Positions 6,962-8,103 of a stretch of 8,103 bases of DNA are shown here, piece after piece; position 1 is the first letter of the stretch, and every line of letters begins with the position of its first letter. Source of the stretch: Microscillaceae bacterium. Lineage in GTDB: Bacteria > Bacteroidota > Bacteroidia > Cytophagales > Microscillaceae. Both the position numbers and the translations under genes were made by a program. The stretch covers positions 1 to 8,103 of the forward strand of contig DMHB01000267.1 of the NCBI GenBank assembly GCA_003449595.1, in the 5' to 3' direction. The notes below the pieces were generated by a model that was not told where the DNA came from, searched no databases, and worked only from the letters and a program-made list of their open reading frames with translations.

Positions 6962-8103
6962 AAACACGCTGAGGAATGTTCCAACGGACTGTAAGCGCTG
7001 TAAATGTTGTATTCTGGTTGAGCGCAGGCAAAGCACTGTTGAGCCTGCGATAAGTCTGTTTGAAATCGACAAACAGGTTGTGTCGCACCTGCCACGAGGC
7101 GGTAAAATCAAGAAATAAAATATCAGTTTTCACCCCTTGGCCTATGAAATTGCCATATTCCTGCTGAAAAGTCCGGTAATCTAAAAACACATTCCCACCC
7201 CAATTGGTATTGGCAGCGGCATCGTCGCGCCCTTGTTGTGCTACGATGGCCTTGCAAACCAAATTAAGCCTTCCGGTAGGTTGGTAACGAACAATGGCTA
7301 TCAGTTCATAAAAATTCGCGCCAAGCGGATGCGCCAAGGGCTGGTTATAATTGGTATAAGCCCTAAATGGCGAATTGTGGGTGTAGGTATAAGGCCGTGC
7401 AAAGTTGGCCTCAAGCTGAAGGTCTAAGTTGCGTAGGCTAAACACATCGAAATACTTGAATCCAATTTGCCAGGCTTGCTTGTTGCCCCACCAACCACGC
7501 TGCGCGCGAATTTCGCCCACGCGCAATTCATCTATAAACAACTGCCCGTAAATGGAGAACCGTTTGGCAAAATTCCAACGAAAATCCATCCCTAAGTTGG
7601 CGTTGTCTGGGCTTCCGAGTTGTTGTTCTACCGAGCGAAAGAAAATAATGGGGTTCAGGTAGTTAAAATCGAAAGTCCCTGTGGTAACTGTCGAGTCGCT
7701 CCGGCCAAAGACAATGGCCTCGAACAAACCAATGTTGAAGTTTTTGGTGATGTTGAGGCTGAGATGGTGCAAAGCAAAATATTTCTTAGGATAATACCCA
7801 TCGCCCGGCAATACTTGGGCTGTCATTTGGGCATAAAGATTTTGGTAGTTAAGTTTCCAGACTTTGGTATTGATTTTTAGAAACAAGTAATTGCTCGAAA
7901 AATCAGAAAGCACCAGCGAGCGATAGCCGTGCCCGATGAAGTTTTTATCGTGCCCAAATTGTGCTGTGATGATGTTTTTGACAATGGCAAAGCTTAAATA
8001 CCCCCTGGCAGTCAGAAAATCTACTTTATTGGCACCAGGGTCACGTTTGTAGTAGCCTTCGTTCGGCACTGCATTCAAACCACCAATCTGCGTAAGCACG
8101 TAG
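6951..8103 (-). CDS. Wzi-like / RemB-like outer-membrane beta-barrel protein, 5' end missing
   Basis: The reading frame stays open to the window edge; the GTG at 8099 is probably an internal valine (preceded by Tyr), so the first part including any signal peptide is missing. The visible 383 or so residues are a run of amphipathic strands ending in RWNIPQRVYAF, whose terminal Phe is typical of outer-membrane barrels. Numbered from the GTG, recognisable segments are FGHDKNFIGHGYRSLVLSD (48-66), FNYLNPIIFFRSVE (145-158), RGWWGNKQAW (201-210), RPYTYTHNSPF (235-245) and QPLAHPLGAN (253-262). These resemble Bacteroidota proteins annotated as capsule-assembly Wzi family or gliding-motility RemB-like. 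Wzi helps anchor capsule at the surface and RemB is a mobile gliding protein of Flavobacterium. I judge the general Wzi-like barrel assignment good and the choice between capsule and gliding undecided. The overlapping glycosyltransferase gene downstream favours a polysaccharide link. Confidence 0.72.
   Translation of the reverse strand, partial: YVLTQIGGLNAVPNEGYYKRDPGANKVDFLTARGYLSFAIVKNIITAQFGHDKNFIGHGYRSLVLSDFSSNYLFLKINTKVWKLNYQNLYAQMTAQVLPGDGYYPKKYFALHHLSLNITKNFNIGLFEAIVFGRSDSTVTTGTFDFNYLNPIIFFRSVEQQLGSPDNANLGMDFRWNFAKRFSIYGQLFIDELRVGEIRAQRGWWGNKQAWQIGFKYFDVFSLRNLDLQLEANFARPYTYTHNSPFRAYTNYNQPLAHPLGANFYELIAIVRYQPTGRLNLVCKAIVAQQGRDDAAANTNWGGNVFLDYRTFQQEYGNFIGQGVKTDILFLDFTASWQVRHNLFVDFKQTYRRLNSALPALNQNTTFTALTVRWNIPQRVYAF

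Noticed and set aside
6962..7111. N-terminal extension of the glycosyltransferase frame from a TTG at 7111
   Set aside because: The 50 extra residues lie wholly inside the coding region of the upstream Wzi/RemB-like gene in another frame, and the family N-terminus (SPIVLFCYNR) starts right after ATG 6961.
8097..8099. GTG as the true start of the Wzi/RemB-like gene
   Set aside because: The frame continues upstream to the window edge without a stop, and the segment after the GTG shows no signal peptide, which an outer-membrane barrel should have.

Overview
The window looks like ordinary chromosomal DNA from a member of the Bacteroidota, perhaps Cytophagales-like; the lineage is inferred from gene content only. 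The clues are a TonB-dependent receptor with an N-terminal carboxypeptidase-regulatory-like domain, a FadL-type outer-membrane protein with the start seen in this phylum, a Wzi/RemB-like barrel, a ribonucleotide reductase R2 tail of the eukaryote-like kind, and AT-rich leaders without clear Shine-Dalgarno sequences. No rRNA, tRNA, CRISPR array, insertion sequence, integrase, toxin-antitoxin pair or recognisable defence system was seen.

Layout from left to right: the last 43 codons of nrdB (+); a hairpin terminator that can serve both directions; a small DinB-superfamily DUF1569 gene (-); a stand-alone BCS1-like AAA ATPase gene (+) whose terminator hairpin includes its own stop codon; a 776-residue TonB-dependent receptor (-); a 172-bp divergent intergenic region; a 512-residue FadL/OMPP1-family protein (+); and, on the minus strand, a Wzi/RemB-like outer-membrane barrel (5' end beyond the window) followed, with an 11-nt overlap, by a GT-A-type glycosyltransferase.

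The six transcription units strictly alternate in strand (+,-,+,-,+,-). The three convergent junctions are tight: 77 bp, 16 bp and a 4-nt stop-codon overlap. Only the final pair looks like an operon, and its overlap suggests translational coupling and a shared role in surface polysaccharide or cell-surface biology. The receptor and the FadL homologue share a divergent promoter region and both act in outer-membrane uptake, but their substrates cannot be read from the sequence.

The least explained gene is the AAA ATPase: its ATPase core is clear, its N-terminal 150 residues match no domain I recognise, its Walker B motif has Asp-Asp instead of Asp-Glu, and no partner gene lies beside it. I found no convincing previously undescribed multi-gene system here.
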